64,000 bases of DNA from Patulibacter minatonensis DSM 18081 (GCF_000519325.1 NZ_KI912613.1:4872171-4936170); one strand, 5' to 3'; positions 33,585 to 43,113 are shown, counted from the stretch's first letter. Program-made: numbers and translations. Notes: generated by a model from the letters alone, not told the origin.

Positions 33585-33848
33585 ATGTCGACCACGACCA
33601 TCACCGACCACTCGTGCTCCCCCGATGAGCGCCGCGCCCCTTGGCCCGCCCTCCTGCAGCGGACCTGCGGGCGCGTCCCGATCACGGGCGAACCGGTCGA
33701 CGGGTACCTGATCGCCGGAGCGCTGCTCCTGGCCGTCGCAGCGACGGGCCTCGTCACCGACCTGCTCGGCTCCGCGCTCTGCGGCGTGGTGGCGGTCTGC
33801 GCGATCCTGCTGCTGCGGTGCTCGGGTCGCACCGCCACGACCCGCTGA
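33585..33848 (+). CDS. small membrane protein
   Basis: The 87-residue product has a polar N-terminus of about 40 residues and two closely spaced hydrophobic segments (about 41-78). No family is recognised. It follows the Cys-rich gene after 57 bp on the same strand. Confidence 0.5.
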   Translation: MSTTTITDHSCSPDERRAPWPALLQRTCGRVPITGEPVDGYLIAGALLLAVAATGLVTDLLGSALCGVVAVCAILLLRCSGRTATTR

Positions 33849-33914
33849 GCGATCCCGGACCCGCTCCGCGGGCGTCCCGCACCGCGGGGCCACGACTCCG
33901 CGGCGGCGCGACGA

Positions 33915-34754
33915 TCAGGCGCGCTGCAGCGCGATGCGCCCGGCGTGGTCCCAGACGGCGGCGGCCAGCGCGGTGTCCGTCGCCGGGGCGATCAGCGGCT
34001 GCTCGAGGTGCTCGAACCAGTACCGCCCGCTGACCCCGTCCAGCTCGGGGTCGACGACGAGCCGGACCACGGGGCGAGCGCCCTCGTCGGGGCTCGCCCA
34101 GGACTCCTTCATCCTCCGGACCTGGTCGCCCTCCGGACCCTCGCGGTCGCCGAGCCCGGTGCGGACGACCCCCGGGTGCAGCGCGGTGATCGTGACGCCG
34201 GTCCCCGCCCAGTGCTGGGCGAAGCGCGGGACGAGCAGGAGGTTGGCGAGCTTCGTGTCGCAGTAGGTGCCCATCTCCGAGAAGTCCTCGCCCGTGGGCG
34301 TCCGCTCGAGGTCGACGGTCCCCTTGATGTACAGCCCGGCGCTGACCTGGACGACCCGCGCACCGCCGCCCTCCGCCAGCCGGTCGGCGAGCCGGTGGTT
34401 CAGCACGAACGGGGCGACGTGGTTGACCGCGAACGCCTGCTCGAGCCCGTCGCCGGTGATCACGCGCTCCGTCGGCCAGATCCCCGCGTTCTGGACCAGC
34501 GCGTCGATGCTCGGGCAGGCGTCGAGGATCGCGTCGGCCGCCGCGTTCGCCCCGGCGATGGTCGAGAGGTCCGCGACGACGAGGTCGCGGTCCGGGTCGA
34601 GCCCGAGCTCGTGACACGCCGCAGCCCCGGACCCCCGGTCCCGCACGGCGAGCACGACGCGGTGGCCGGCCACGAGCAGCTGCTCGGCGACGGCGCGGCC
34701 GATCCCGCGGTTGGCTCCTGTGACGACGGCGGTCGGGCGGTCGGACGTGCTCAT
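33915..34754 (-). CDS. short-chain dehydrogenase/reductase
   Basis: The 279-residue Rossmann enzyme has the cofactor motif TGANRGIG (12-19), the NAG motif ('VQNAGIWP') and the catalytic pair Tyr164-xxx-Lys168 (YCDTK). The substrate is unknown; the length and 'LHPGVVRTGLG' are typical of the retinol-dehydrogenase-like subgroup. A TACGGT hexamer (34761-34766) six bases before the ATG suggests a leaderless transcript. A perfect palindrome lies further upstream (34788-34802), and it diverges from parB. Confidence 0.92.
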   Translation of the reverse strand: MSTSDRPTAVVTGANRGIGRAVAEQLLVAGHRVVLAVRDRGSGAAACHELGLDPDRDLVVADLSTIAGANAAADAILDACPSIDALVQNAGIWPTERVITGDGLEQAFAVNHVAPFVLNHRLADRLAEGGGARVVQVSAGLYIKGTVDLERTPTGEDFSEMGTYCDTKLANLLLVPRFAQHWAGTGVTITALHPGVVRTGLGDREGPEGDQVRRMKESWASPDEGARPVVRLVVDPELDGVSGRYWFEHLEQPLIAPATDTALAAAVWDHAGRIALQRA

Positions 34755-34787
34755 GGCGGGACCGTACCAGCGACTAGATCATTTTTC

Positions 34788-34802
34788 TAGAACAATGTTC
34801 TA
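34788..34802. promoter_or_regulatory. perfect palindrome between SDR and parB genes
   Basis: TAGAACA-A-TGTTCTA is a perfect inverted repeat in an AT-rich island that is unusual for this window. It sits near the -35 region of the SDR promoter and about 65 bp upstream of a TACAGT -10-like element (34866-34871) of parB. It is probably the binding site of a dimeric repressor not encoded next to it. Confidence 0.65.
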
Positions 34803-34901
34803 TCGTGGTTCTCGGGCTTCCGGAGGGGTCGCGGCGGCGTCCGCCCGCGCCCGCCGGACGCCCCTCTACAGTGCCCTCCTCGATGACGAGGAAGGTGCTG
34901 C

Positions 34902-36083
34902 ATGTCGGTTGACGATCTCCAGAAGGGCGAGGAGGCGGTCGCGCAGCTGCACGCCGAGCGGGCGGAGCAGGAGCGCGAGCGGCTGGCGGCCGAGCTGGCC
35001 GAGGAGCCGGTGTTCGACACCGCGAGCAAGGACCGGGTGCGCCAGGTCGTGCGGGTGGACCGGATCGCCGCGGACCGCAACATCCGCCCGGACCTCCCCG
35101 AGATCCACGAGCTCGCGCTGTCGATCCGGCAGCGCGGACTGCTGACGCCCCCGCTCGTCCGTAGGAAGCCGGGCGGCGACGGGGAGTTCCTGCTCGTCGC
35201 CGGCCACCGCCGGCACGCGGCGCTCGTCGCGCTGGGGTGGGAGACGACGCCGGTGGACGAGATCGTCGACCTCGACGAGGACGAAGCGTTCGAGATCCAG
35301 CTCCTGGAGAACGTGCAGCGCGTCCAGCTCGAGCCGCTGCAGGCCGCTCGCGGGCTGCGCCTCCTGATGAAGCGCCGCGAGGGGGCCAGCGCCGCCGAGG
35401 TCGCGCGGTCGATCGGCCTGTCGCCGTCGTGGGTGCGTCGGCACCTGAAGCTCCTCGAGCTGCCCGACGAGGTCCAGCAGCGGGTCTCCGACGGCGACCT
35501 GTCGCTGACGATCGCCGACCTGCTGCGCCGCCAGACCGACAAGGGCGCGATCACGAGCAAGCAGGCGATCGACTACGCCGGCGCGGTCGCGCAGGGCGAC
35601 ATGACGCCCGCCGAGATCCGGGAGACGTTCGGCGAGACCCGCGGGCCGAAGGCCCCGGCACCCGTCAAGGGCGTCTTCCGTCCCGGCGACGGGCCGGAGC
35701 CTCGCGGCGACGACAACCGGCACGAGGGCTCGACCGCCGATCCGGCGTCGCGCGAGTACGCCGTGCCGGACTACAGCCCCGTGCGCACGCAGGGCGACGG
35801 CGCGGACGGCGCCCCCGCGGCGTGGGACTCCAGCGCACCCCGGACGTCGCTCGCCGGTGAGGCGTCGGACGGCCAGGTGGCCGCGCAGCTGGACCGCTAC
35901 CTCGTCCGCTGGCTGACCGAGAAGCAGAAGGCCGTCGGCGACGCGATCGAGCTCCCCGCCGACCTCGATGAGCTGGGCGGCCCCGACCTGACCGCCTACG
36001 TGCGTCGCTGCGCGCAGGCGCTGATGCGGGCGGACGGGCCGGCCGCGGCGGCGCACCCGGACGCGGTCAACCGGGTGCTCTGA
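34902..36083 (+). CDS. ParB/RepB/Spo0J family protein (orphan)
   Basis: The 393-residue product has a charged N-terminal helix, the ParB N-domain with box II-like GHRRHAA (101-107) and ENVQR (136-140), and the helix-turn-helix region 'SAAEVARSIGLSPSWVRRHL'. A disordered linker and a C-terminal helical segment follow. ParB proteins are CTP-dependent DNA clamps that bind parS. There is no parA next to it and no parS consensus noticed nearby, so it is probably not the chromosomal segregation ParB. The ATG is preceded by GAGGAAGG. Confidence 0.9.
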   Translation: MSVDDLQKGEEAVAQLHAERAEQERERLAAELAEEPVFDTASKDRVRQVVRVDRIAADRNIRPDLPEIHELALSIRQRGLLTPPLVRRKPGGDGEFLLVAGHRRHAALVALGWETTPVDEIVDLDEDEAFEIQLLENVQRVQLEPLQAARGLRLLMKRREGASAAEVARSIGLSPSWVRRHLKLLELPDEVQQRVSDGDLSLTIADLLRRQTDKGAITSKQAIDYAGAVAQGDMTPAEIRETFGETRGPKAPAPVKGVFRPGDGPEPRGDDNRHEGSTADPASREYAVPDYSPVRTQGDGADGAPAAWDSSAPRTSLAGEASDGQVAAQLDRYLVRWLTEKQKAVGDAIELPADLDELGGPDLTAYVRRCAQALMRADGPAAAAHPDAVNRVL

Positions 36084-36123
36084 GGCGGGGCCCCGCACCC
36101 TCGCCGCGGGGTCCGAGCCCGGA

Positions 36124-36858
36124 TCACCTCGCGAGCGCGACCCCGGTGACCCGCTCGAGCGTCGCGACGAGCTCGTCCTGGAACGCCTCGTCGTAGACGG
36201 CCGGATGCGGGTCCCGGCGCTCCTGGTGGTACCAGTAGCCGCCGGTCGTGCGGGCCTCGGGGTCGTCGCTCGTGGCGAGCCATTCCTGCGTGCGGTGCCC
36301 CAGTCGCAGATCGTCGGGCGCGCTCGGGCCGCCCATCCGCGTCGGCACCCACCCGGGGTCGACGGCGTTGACGAGCACGTCGGGCCACCGGCGCGCGACG
36401 GCCATCGCCAGCGTCGTCACGAGGAGCTTCGAGTCGGAGTACGACGCGGTGCCGGTACGCCCGGACCAGTCGAGCCCGTCGAGCGTCGGGCGACCGCCGG
36501 TGTGCATGCCGCTGCTCAGGACGACCAGCCGCGCGGGGCGCTCCAGCAGCGCGGTCAGGAGGTACGGCGCGACGACGTTGACGGGCAGGATCGCCGATCC
36601 GGTGTAGACGCCGGCGTTCTGGATCACGGTGTCCGGGCGGCCGACGCGTGCGAGCTGCTCGGCGACCGCGCGCGTGCCGTCCGGGCCGCCGAGGTCCCCG
36701 ACGACGACCTCGGCGCCGCGCGCGACGAGCCCGGCGACCGCGTCCCGGCGGTGCTCGCCGCGCACGTGGACGACGACGTGGTGGCCCTCGTCCAGGAGCG
36801 TGCTCGCGGCGGCGTGCCCGAGCCCGTCGGCGGACCCGGTGACGACGACGCGACTCAC
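36124..36858 (-). CDS. short-chain dehydrogenase/reductase
   Basis: The 244-residue product has the cofactor loop TGSADGLG (7-14), the NAG motif ('IQNAGVYTG') and catalytic Tyr140/Lys144 (YSDSK). It starts at a GTG. It lies 37 bp downstream of the quinone-oxidoreductase-like gene on the same strand and is probably cotranscribed with it. The substrate is unknown. Confidence 0.9.
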   Translation of the reverse strand: MSRVVVTGSADGLGHAAASTLLDEGHHVVVHVRGEHRRDAVAGLVARGAEVVVGDLGGPDGTRAVAEQLARVGRPDTVIQNAGVYTGSAILPVNVVAPYLLTALLERPARLVVLSSGMHTGGRPTLDGLDWSGRTGTASYSDSKLLVTTLAMAVARRWPDVLVNAVDPGWVPTRMGGPSAPDDLRLGHRTQEWLATSDDPEARTTGGYWYHQERRDPHPAVYDEAFQDELVATLERVTGVALAR

Positions 36859-36895
36859 GACGTGGTCCCCCTGGGAGCGACGCCCCGCGCGCCGC

Positions 36896-37846
36896 TCACG
36901 AGGCGTCCCCCGCGAACGTGATCACCAGACGCCCGCGCACGCCGCCCTCGTCCTGCCGCCGGTGGGCGTCGGCCGCGCGCTCGGCCGGGAAGGTCTCCGC
37001 GACGGTCAGGGGCAGCGTGCCGGCCGACGCGAGCTCCCGCAGGTGCTCGAGCGCGGCGGTGTCCTCCAGGCGGGTGCGGACGAACACCGTGTGCCGCACG
37101 ATCCCGCGCTCGGTCTCGTCCTGCTGCCCGCGGACGACGGCCCAGCCGCCGCCGTCGCGGATCGCCGGGAACAGCGGCGGCCCGATCAGCGCCGTGTCGA
37201 GCGCCCCGTCGACGCCGTCCGGCACCAGCGCGAGGACGCGGTCGGCGAGTCCGTCCCCGCGGTCGACGACGTCGTCCGCCCCGTGTCCGCGGACGAGGTC
37301 GTGCTCGTCGGGCCGGGCGTCCGCGACGACGCGCAGTCCGCGCTCCTTGGCGAGGGGGATCATCAGGGTCGCGAGCCACCCCGCGCCGCCCGTCACCAGC
37401 AGCGTCGCGCCGCCCGGCAGGTCGAGCTGGTCGAGCGCCTCGATCGCGGTCAGCCCGTTCATCGGGAGCGTCGACGCCTGCAGCAGCGTGGCCCCGTCCG
37501 GGATCGCCACGACCGACGCCGCGGGCACCACGAGCGACGACTGGTACGCCCCGCCGTCGGGCCGCGCGGGCAGCACCGCGGCCATCACGCGGTCGCCGAC
37601 GGCCAGGCGGTCGACGTCCGGGCCGACCGCGTCGACGATCCCGGCGGCGTCCATCCCCGGGACGATCGGCGACGACGGCTCGGCGGACCGCGACGCCGCA
37701 CCGCTGCGGGTCAGGAGGTCCGTCGGGTTGACCGCCGCGGCGGCGACCGCGATCCGGACCTCGCCGGCACCGGGCTCCCGCGTCGCACGGTCCTCGAGCG
37801 TCAGCACGTCGGGGTCGCCGAAGGTCGGAACGGTGATGGCGGTCAT
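36896..37846 (-). CDS. NADP-dependent quinone-oxidoreductase-like (MDR) protein
   Basis: The 316-residue product is a zinc-independent medium-chain reductase: a GroES-like N-domain ('GAGEVRIAVAAAAVNPTDLL'), then a Rossmann domain whose nucleotide loop reads 'VTGGAGWLATLMIPLAK'. It lacks the structural zinc cysteine cluster. The family reduces quinones or activated alkenes with NADPH. A TAGCGT hexamer (37853-37858) six bases before the ATG suggests a leaderless start. It heads a two-gene unit with the SDR at 36124. Confidence 0.9.
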   Translation of the reverse strand: MTAITVPTFGDPDVLTLEDRATREPGAGEVRIAVAAAAVNPTDLLTRSGAASRSAEPSSPIVPGMDAAGIVDAVGPDVDRLAVGDRVMAAVLPARPDGGAYQSSLVVPAASVVAIPDGATLLQASTLPMNGLTAIEALDQLDLPGGATLLVTGGAGWLATLMIPLAKERGLRVVADARPDEHDLVRGHGADDVVDRGDGLADRVLALVPDGVDGALDTALIGPPLFPAIRDGGGWAVVRGQQDETERGIVRHTVFVRTRLEDTAALEHLRELASAGTLPLTVAETFPAERAADAHRRQDEGGVRGRLVITFAGDAS

Positions 37847-37967
37847 GGGCCGACGCTAGCGAGCGGCCGCCGCGGGCCCGTCGGCGCGGGCGCATGCCGC
37901 GCGGCCGACGTCCCGGCCGCGGACGAGACCGCCACGACGCGCGCCGGCCCCGCACGACGCCCCTCGG

Positions 37968-38660
37968 TCACCAGGCGACGGCCCCCTGGTCGTCGAAGTA
38001 CTCGCCCGTCGGGCCGTCGGGCCCGAGCGTCGCCGCCCGGACGATGACCTCGGCGCCCTGCTCGACCGTCCGGTGGCCCTCGAAGTCGTTGAGGGCCGTG
38101 GCGGTGAAGCCCGGGCAGACGGCGTTGACGCGGTACCGCGGGAGGGCACGGGCGAGCTTCAGGGTCACCATGTTCAGGGCGGACTTCGACGTCGGGTAGT
38201 CGAGGCCGTCGTACGCCGACTGGCCCGAGCCGTCCGTGGCGGTCTGCGACAGCGAGGCGAGGCTGCTGGAGACGTTGACGACGACCGGCGCCGGGGAAGC
38301 GTCGAGGAGGTCGCGGAAGGCGAGGGTCAGGCGGACGGGCCCGATGACGTTCGTGGCGAGGAGATCCACCATCTCGGCCGGGTCGGTGTCGAGCACCGGG
38401 CGGCGGGTGGCGCTGATGCCGGCGTTGTTGACGAGGACGTCGAGCCCGCCCGCGTCGGCGACGGTGGCGCGGGCCGCGGCGACCGACGCGTCGTCGGTCA
38501 CGTCGAGCGCGACGAACCGGGCGCCGAGCTCGTCGGCGGCGGCGCGTCCGGCGGCGGGGTCGCGGGCGCCCACCCAGACGTCGTGGCCCAGCTCGACGAG
38601 GCGGCGGGCGGTCTCGCGACCGAGGCCCTTGTTGGCTCCGGAGATCAGGATCGTGGTCAT
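37968..38660 (-). CDS. short-chain dehydrogenase/reductase
   Basis: The 230-residue product has the loop SGANKGLG (7-14), 'VNNAGIS' and catalytic Tyr155/Lys159 (YPTSK). It resembles the carbonyl-reductase-like SDRs often found beside MmyB-type regulators. It is divergent from the XRE regulator gene, 102 bp apart, a typical regulator/target arrangement. A GACCGT hexamer six bases before the ATG may be the -10. Confidence 0.92.
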   Translation of the reverse strand: MTTILISGANKGLGRETARRLVELGHDVWVGARDPAAGRAAADELGARFVALDVTDDASVAAARATVADAGGLDVLVNNAGISATRRPVLDTDPAEMVDLLATNVIGPVRLTLAFRDLLDASPAPVVVNVSSSLASLSQTATDGSGQSAYDGLDYPTSKSALNMVTLKLARALPRYRVNAVCPGFTATALNDFEGHRTVEQGAEVIVRAATLGPDGPTGEYFDDQGAVAW

Positions 38661-38762
38661 GCATCCACGGTCCCGCGGCCGCCGGGACGGGACAAGGGAC
38701 CGCCGCAGCCGGGTACTCGCAGGGCCACCTTCGCCGCGGCCGGGGCTGGGACACTGGGGACC

Positions 38763-39584
38763 ATGGACGACGACCTCGGGGCGTGCCTGCGCGCCTGGCG
38801 CGACCGGCTCCCGCCTGACGAGATCGGCCTGCGGGCAGGGGGTCGGCGCCGCGCGCCCGGGCTGCGCCGGCAGGAGGTCGCCGAGCTCGCGGGGCTGTCG
38901 GTCGAGTACCTGGCCCGGCTCGAGCAGGGTCGTGCCGCCCGGCCGTCCGCGGCGGTCCTCGGTCCGCTCGCCCGGGCGCTCCGGCTCTCCGACGCCGAGC
39001 GCGACCACCTGCTCGCGCTGGCCGGCCACGCGCCCGGATCGTCGCGCGTGTCGCCGCACATGACGCCCGGGATCATGCGGATCCTCGACCGCCTGGACGG
39101 CACCCCGGTGCACGTCTCCGACGACCGCTACACGGTGGTGCACGCCAACCGCCTGGCGATCGCGGTCCTCGGCGACGACCTCGTCGGCACGAACTACGCG
39201 CGGACGATGTTCCTCGGCGGCGGGCTGCGGATCCGCGACGACGACGGCCACCACGACGACTTCCGGACGCGGATCGTCGCCGAGCTGCGGCGGTCGCTGA
39301 CGACCTCGCCCCGCAGCGCCGCCGTCCGCGAGCTCGTCGACGAGCTGCTCGACGCGAGTCCCGACTTCGCCGAGCGGTGGGCGCGGGCCGAGGTCGGCGG
39401 CACCGGCTCGCGCCGCAAGGTCGTCGACCACCCGGAGGTCGGGCGCTTCACCGTCGACTGCGACGTGCTGCACGTCGAGGACTCGTCGCTGAAGCTCATC
39501 GTCTACACGGCGCAGCACGGCACCCCCGACGCCGACGCCCTGGCGCTCCTGTCGACGATCGGGAGCCAGCGCTTCTCGGGGTGA
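38763..39584 (+). CDS. XRE-type regulator with MmyB-like ligand domain
   Basis: The 273-residue product has an N-terminal helix-turn-helix ('LRRQEVAELAGLSVEYLARL', 'EQGRAARPSAAVL') and a PAS-like MmyB ligand-binding domain ('VHVSDDRYTVVHANRLAIAV'). The family often regulates the divergently placed SDR gene. A GACACT hexamer seven bases before the ATG may be its -10. The spacer contains GGTCCC (38669-38674) and GGGACC (38696-38701) in inverted orientation, possible operator half-sites. Confidence 0.93.
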   Translation: MDDDLGACLRAWRDRLPPDEIGLRAGGRRRAPGLRRQEVAELAGLSVEYLARLEQGRAARPSAAVLGPLARALRLSDAERDHLLALAGHAPGSSRVSPHMTPGIMRILDRLDGTPVHVSDDRYTVVHANRLAIAVLGDDLVGTNYARTMFLGGGLRIRDDDGHHDDFRTRIVAELRRSLTTSPRSAAVRELVDELLDASPDFAERWARAEVGGTGSRRKVVDHPEVGRFTVDCDVLHVEDSSLKLIVYTAQHGTPDADALALLSTIGSQRFSG

Positions 39585-39655
39585 GATCCGGGGCGGGGCC
39601 CGCGCCGGACGCCCCGCCGGCGTCCGGCGGGGCGTCGTGGGCGGAGGGTGCCGTC

Positions 39656-42600
39656 CTACCGCGTGACCCGCACCGCGATCGTCCGCGTGACCGTGCGACC
39701 ACCGACCGCGAAGGCGACCTTCACGGCGTGCGTGCCGACCTTCGTGGTGCGCAGGACGCGCAGCCGCAGCACGAGGGTGCGCGCCTTGCCGGGCTCGATC
39801 GAGTGGACGACGACGCGCTTGGCACCGGTCGTCCGGAGGCCCTTCGCGGTCGTGATCCGGGCACCGAACCGGCCGACCTCCGCGGTCGTGTCGTTGGCGA
39901 GCTCCAGCTTCAGGGTCACGAGCCGGCCGCGGCGCGCCGCGACCTTCGAGCGCGACGCGACGATCGCGAACGTGCCGTCCCTGCCCGCCGGACCCTGTGC
40001 CCCCTGCGGGCCCGTGGCGCCGTCCTTGCCGTCGGTGCCGTTCGTCCCGGCCGCGCCGTCCTTGCCGTTGGAGCCGGCCGCGCCGTCCTTCCCGTTCGTC
40101 CCGGCGGCGCCGGTGTCACCCTTCGGACCCGCAGCGCCCGTGTCACCCTTCGGACCCGCGGTCGCCGCCGTGCTGGCCGCGGTCAGGGACACCGTCGTCG
40201 GGCTGCCCGCGACGTTCGACGGGATCACGAGGGCCGCGGCCGACGTCGCCGTCGCGCGGCCGGGCGAGAACCGCACCTGCACCTTGCACGTCGCCCCCGG
40301 GGCGATCGACTGGTCGGTGCACCGATCGCTGGTGAGCAGGAAGTCGCCCGCGGACGCCTCGTCGGCCTCGCGGATCGAGACGCGGCCGATCGTGACCGCC
40401 GCGTCGCCGCTGTTGGTCAGCGTGACCCACTGGCCGGGGCCGGTCGTGCCGACCTCCTGGGCCGGGAACGACGGGGTGTCCGTGGTCAGCTTCGGGCCGA
40501 CCGCGGCGTTCTTGATCGTGCCCGGGGACGCGATCTCGTCGTGGGCGAGGAACGCGCCGCGCTGACCGACGACGCTGAGCGTCGAGATCACCGGGAGCGG
40601 CAGCGTGAAGCTCCCGCGACCCTCGGCGTTGTCGAACGAGACCTTGTCGGTCGACGCGCCGAACGCGACGCCGGTGACGCGGTCGCCCGACCCGTTGAAC
40701 AGGTTGACCGCGTCGGCCGTGGTGCTGAGCCCGACACCGCCGCCGCTGTAGAAGCCGATCTGGAACCCGGCCGGGACGCTCGAGCCGAACCAGGCGGACT
40801 TGAACGCCGCGACCTTCGTCGCGTCGCCCTCGAGGAAGATCGCGGACTGGCCCGGTGCGAGCGTGCCGACGCCGCTGAGCGCGACCGCCGACGCGAAGGC
40901 GTTGGAGTTGTCGTCGACCTTCCACCCGGTCAGGTCGACCGTGCGGTTGCTGGTGTTCGTGACCTCCCACCAGTCGGCGGCGTAGGTCGCGTCGGAGCTG
41001 CCCCACGGGGCGACCTCGGTCACCGCGACGGGGGTCGGGACGGGTGCGACGCCCGGGGACCCGGTCTCGCCGCCCACCGTGCTCGCGCCGTTCTGGCCCG
41101 CGGTGCTGAGGGTCGCGACCTTCGGCAGCGGCGCCACGGTGCCCCCGAGCCCGGCGGTGTTGTCGAACGTGCGACCGCTGGTCGACGCGTCGAAGGCGAT
41201 GCCCGTGACGCGCGTGCCCGTGGCGTCGAAGACGTTGACCTGGTCACCCCCGGTGCCGAGGCCGATCCCGCCGCCGCTGTAGGTCCCGATCTGGAAGCCG
41301 GCCGGGACGCTCGAGCCGAACCACGCGGACTTGAAGGCGTCGGCCTGCGTGGCCGTCCCCTCGATGAAGACGGCGGACTGCCCCGGCGCCAGGCGCGGGA
41401 CCCCGTTGAGCGCGACCGCGCTGGCGGCGGACGCCGAGTCGTCGTCGACCTTCCAGCCCGTGAGGTCGATCGTCGTCGTGCCGGTGTTCGTGAGCTCCCA
41501 CCAGTCGGCGGCGTACGGGCTGTTGCCGCTGCTCCAGGGCGAGACCTCGGAGACGATCACCGACGGTGCCTGGCCCCCGCCCGCGACGGGCGTGACGTTC
41601 AGCGTGTACGGGGTGCTCGTCGCGTCGGGCGTGGTGCCGACCGCGGGGTCGTCGACCGCGACGCTGACGGTGTAGCTGCTCTTCGTCGCGGCGTTCAGGG
41701 TCGTGCCGGCCTTCAGGTACAGCCCGGTGCTCTCGACCTCGAAGCTCGACGCGTCGGGGCCGGTCACGGAGAGCTGGTTCGTGCCGATGCCGTCGTCGGT
41801 GACCGAGACGTCGGCGACCTTCACGCGGGTCGCGGTGCTCGAGTTCTCGGCGATCGACGCCGTGCGGTTCGTGAGCGCGACGGCCGTCGGCGCGAGGTTC
41901 GTCGCCGTCGACGGCGCGTAGACCCAGAGCTGCGGGTGGTCGATGTCGCCGCCACCCTCCTCGCTCACCGTGTAGATGCGCCCGGCGTCGTCCATCGTGA
42001 CGCCCTCGTGCGTCTGGTCGGGGATCGACTTCGGGGTGTCGGCGTCGCCGACGATGGTCAGCGTGCCGGACACGTTGCCGGAGCGGTCGACCTTGACGAT
42101 CTTCCCCGACTCCTGGCTGATCAGGAGCATGCGGTCCTTGTCGGGACCGGTCAGGCCGCTGAGGTTCGACAGCGAGAAGACGTCCGAGATGTCGGTCGTC
42201 GGGACGAGCGCCGGGTCGAAGAGATCGGTCGATCCGGTCGCGGTCGGCGAGCCGTTGGTCGCGGTGCCGGCGTCCCAGTCGATGCCGGTCTGGAAGAGGC
42301 CCTTCGGGTCCTTCTCCTTCGCGACGAGGAACCCGCCCGTCTTCGGGTCGTTGCTGACGCCCTCGAAGCCGACGTTGCCGATCGTGGTGCCGAGCTTGAC
42401 GGTCTTCGTCTGCGCGCGCGTGAGCGTCGTGCCGGGTGCGTACGTGAACCGCACGAGTTGCCGGTCGCGCTCCTCGGTCATGACGAACTGCCCGTTCCCG
42501 ATGTAGGTGATGCCCTCGTTGTCGTAGAAGGTCGTGCCCTGCGGGCTGCTGCCCGCCGCGAGCGTCATCGAGTCGATCAGCGCACCGTTGGTCTTGCTCA

Positions 42601-42910
42601 CCTGCGTGACGGACGTGCCGCCGTCGCCGACGACGAACAGCGAGTCGGTGTCCCAGTTGTAGGCGACGCCCGACGCCTCCTGGGCGAGCAGGCTGCCCGC
42701 CGGGGCGACGGTGCGGGTCGGCTCCGGCAGGTCGTACCTGCCGACGCGGACGTAGGTCGAGAGGTCCACGCCGCTCAGGGGCGCCGCGGACGCCGCGGCG
42801 ATCGGCTGCGCGGCGAGCGCCGAGGCCGTGGCGGCGAGGCCGACGGCCACGGCGCGGACCGCGCGGCGGCGGGATGATCGGTGGGTGACGACGCGGGCGG
42901 GGTCGTTCAT
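39656..42910 (-). CDS. large secreted multidomain protein: SdiA-regulated-like propeller, two lamin-tail domains, collagen-like segment
   Basis: The 1084-residue product starts with a signal peptide (cleavage after ASA near residue 42). A propeller-like SdiA-regulated domain follows (about 45-330, 'EASGVAYNWDTDSLFVVGDG', 'EGITYIGNGQFVMTEE'), then a cadherin-like strand region (about 340-445). Two copies of a lamin-tail domain lie at about 450-620 and 627-790 and share long near-identical stretches. A choice-of-anchor domain, a collagen-like Gly-X-Y run (about 917-970) and a C-terminal beta domain end the chain. The ATG has AGGAG. It is probably a surface or matrix protein; lamin-tail domains often accompany secreted nucleases or phosphatases, but no catalytic module is seen here. 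Confidence 0.88.
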   Translation of the reverse strand: MNDPARVVTHRSSRRRAVRAVAVGLAATASALAAQPIAAASAAPLSGVDLSTYVRVGRYDLPEPTRTVAPAGSLLAQEASGVAYNWDTDSLFVVGDGGTSVTQVSKTNGALIDSMTLAAGSSPQGTTFYDNEGITYIGNGQFVMTEERDRQLVRFTYAPGTTLTRAQTKTVKLGTTIGNVGFEGVSNDPKTGGFLVAKEKDPKGLFQTGIDWDAGTATNGSPTATGSTDLFDPALVPTTDISDVFSLSNLSGLTGPDKDRMLLISQESGKIVKVDRSGNVSGTLTIVGDADTPKSIPDQTHEGVTMDDAGRIYTVSEEGGGDIDHPQLWVYAPSTATNLAPTAVALTNRTASIAENSSTATRVKVADVSVTDDGIGTNQLSVTGPDASSFEVESTGLYLKAGTTLNAATKSSYTVSVAVDDPAVGTTPDATSTPYTLNVTPVAGGGQAPSVIVSEVSPWSSGNSPYAADWWELTNTGTTTIDLTGWKVDDDSASAASAVALNGVPRLAPGQSAVFIEGTATQADAFKSAWFGSSVPAGFQIGTYSGGGIGLGTGGDQVNVFDATGTRVTGIAFDASTSGRTFDNTAGLGGTVAPLPKVATLSTAGQNGASTVGGETGSPGVAPVPTPVAVTEVAPWGSSDATYAADWWEVTNTSNRTVDLTGWKVDDNSNAFASAVALSGVGTLAPGQSAIFLEGDATKVAAFKSAWFGSSVPAGFQIGFYSGGGVGLSTTADAVNLFNGSGDRVTGVAFGASTDKVSFDNAEGRGSFTLPLPVISTLSVVGQRGAFLAHDEIASPGTIKNAAVGPKLTTDTPSFPAQEVGTTGPGQWVTLTNSGDAAVTIGRVSIREADEASAGDFLLTSDRCTDQSIAPGATCKVQVRFSPGRATATSAAALVIPSNVAGSPTTVSLTAASTAATAGPKGDTGAAGPKGDTGAAGTNGKDGAAGSNGKDGAAGTNGTDGKDGATGPQGAQGPAGRDGTFAIVASRSKVAARRGRLVTLKLELANDTTAEVGRFGARITTAKGLRTTGAKRVVVHSIEPGKARTLVLRLRVLRTTKVGTHAVKVAFAVGGRTVTRTIAVRVTR

Positions 42911-43113
42911 ACAGGCTCCTTCGCGAGGCGTCGCACGATGCGGACGCCGGGACGGGCGGACGCTACGACGGCCGCATCGCCACGCTGTGAACCGGTCGTC
43001 ATCGCCGCGCCAACAGGTGGTGACGCGCCACGTCGCTCCCGCGCCGTCCGGAGCGGGTGCGCCGGACCGCGGGCGGCCGCCCGCCACCCCGCGAGACCGT
43101 AGGGTTGGGGTGG

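Noticed and set aside
38669-38701. GGTCCC...GGGACC inverted pair between XRE and SDR genes
   Set aside because: Six-base arms 21 bp apart are common at this GC content; kept only as a remark in the regulator entry.
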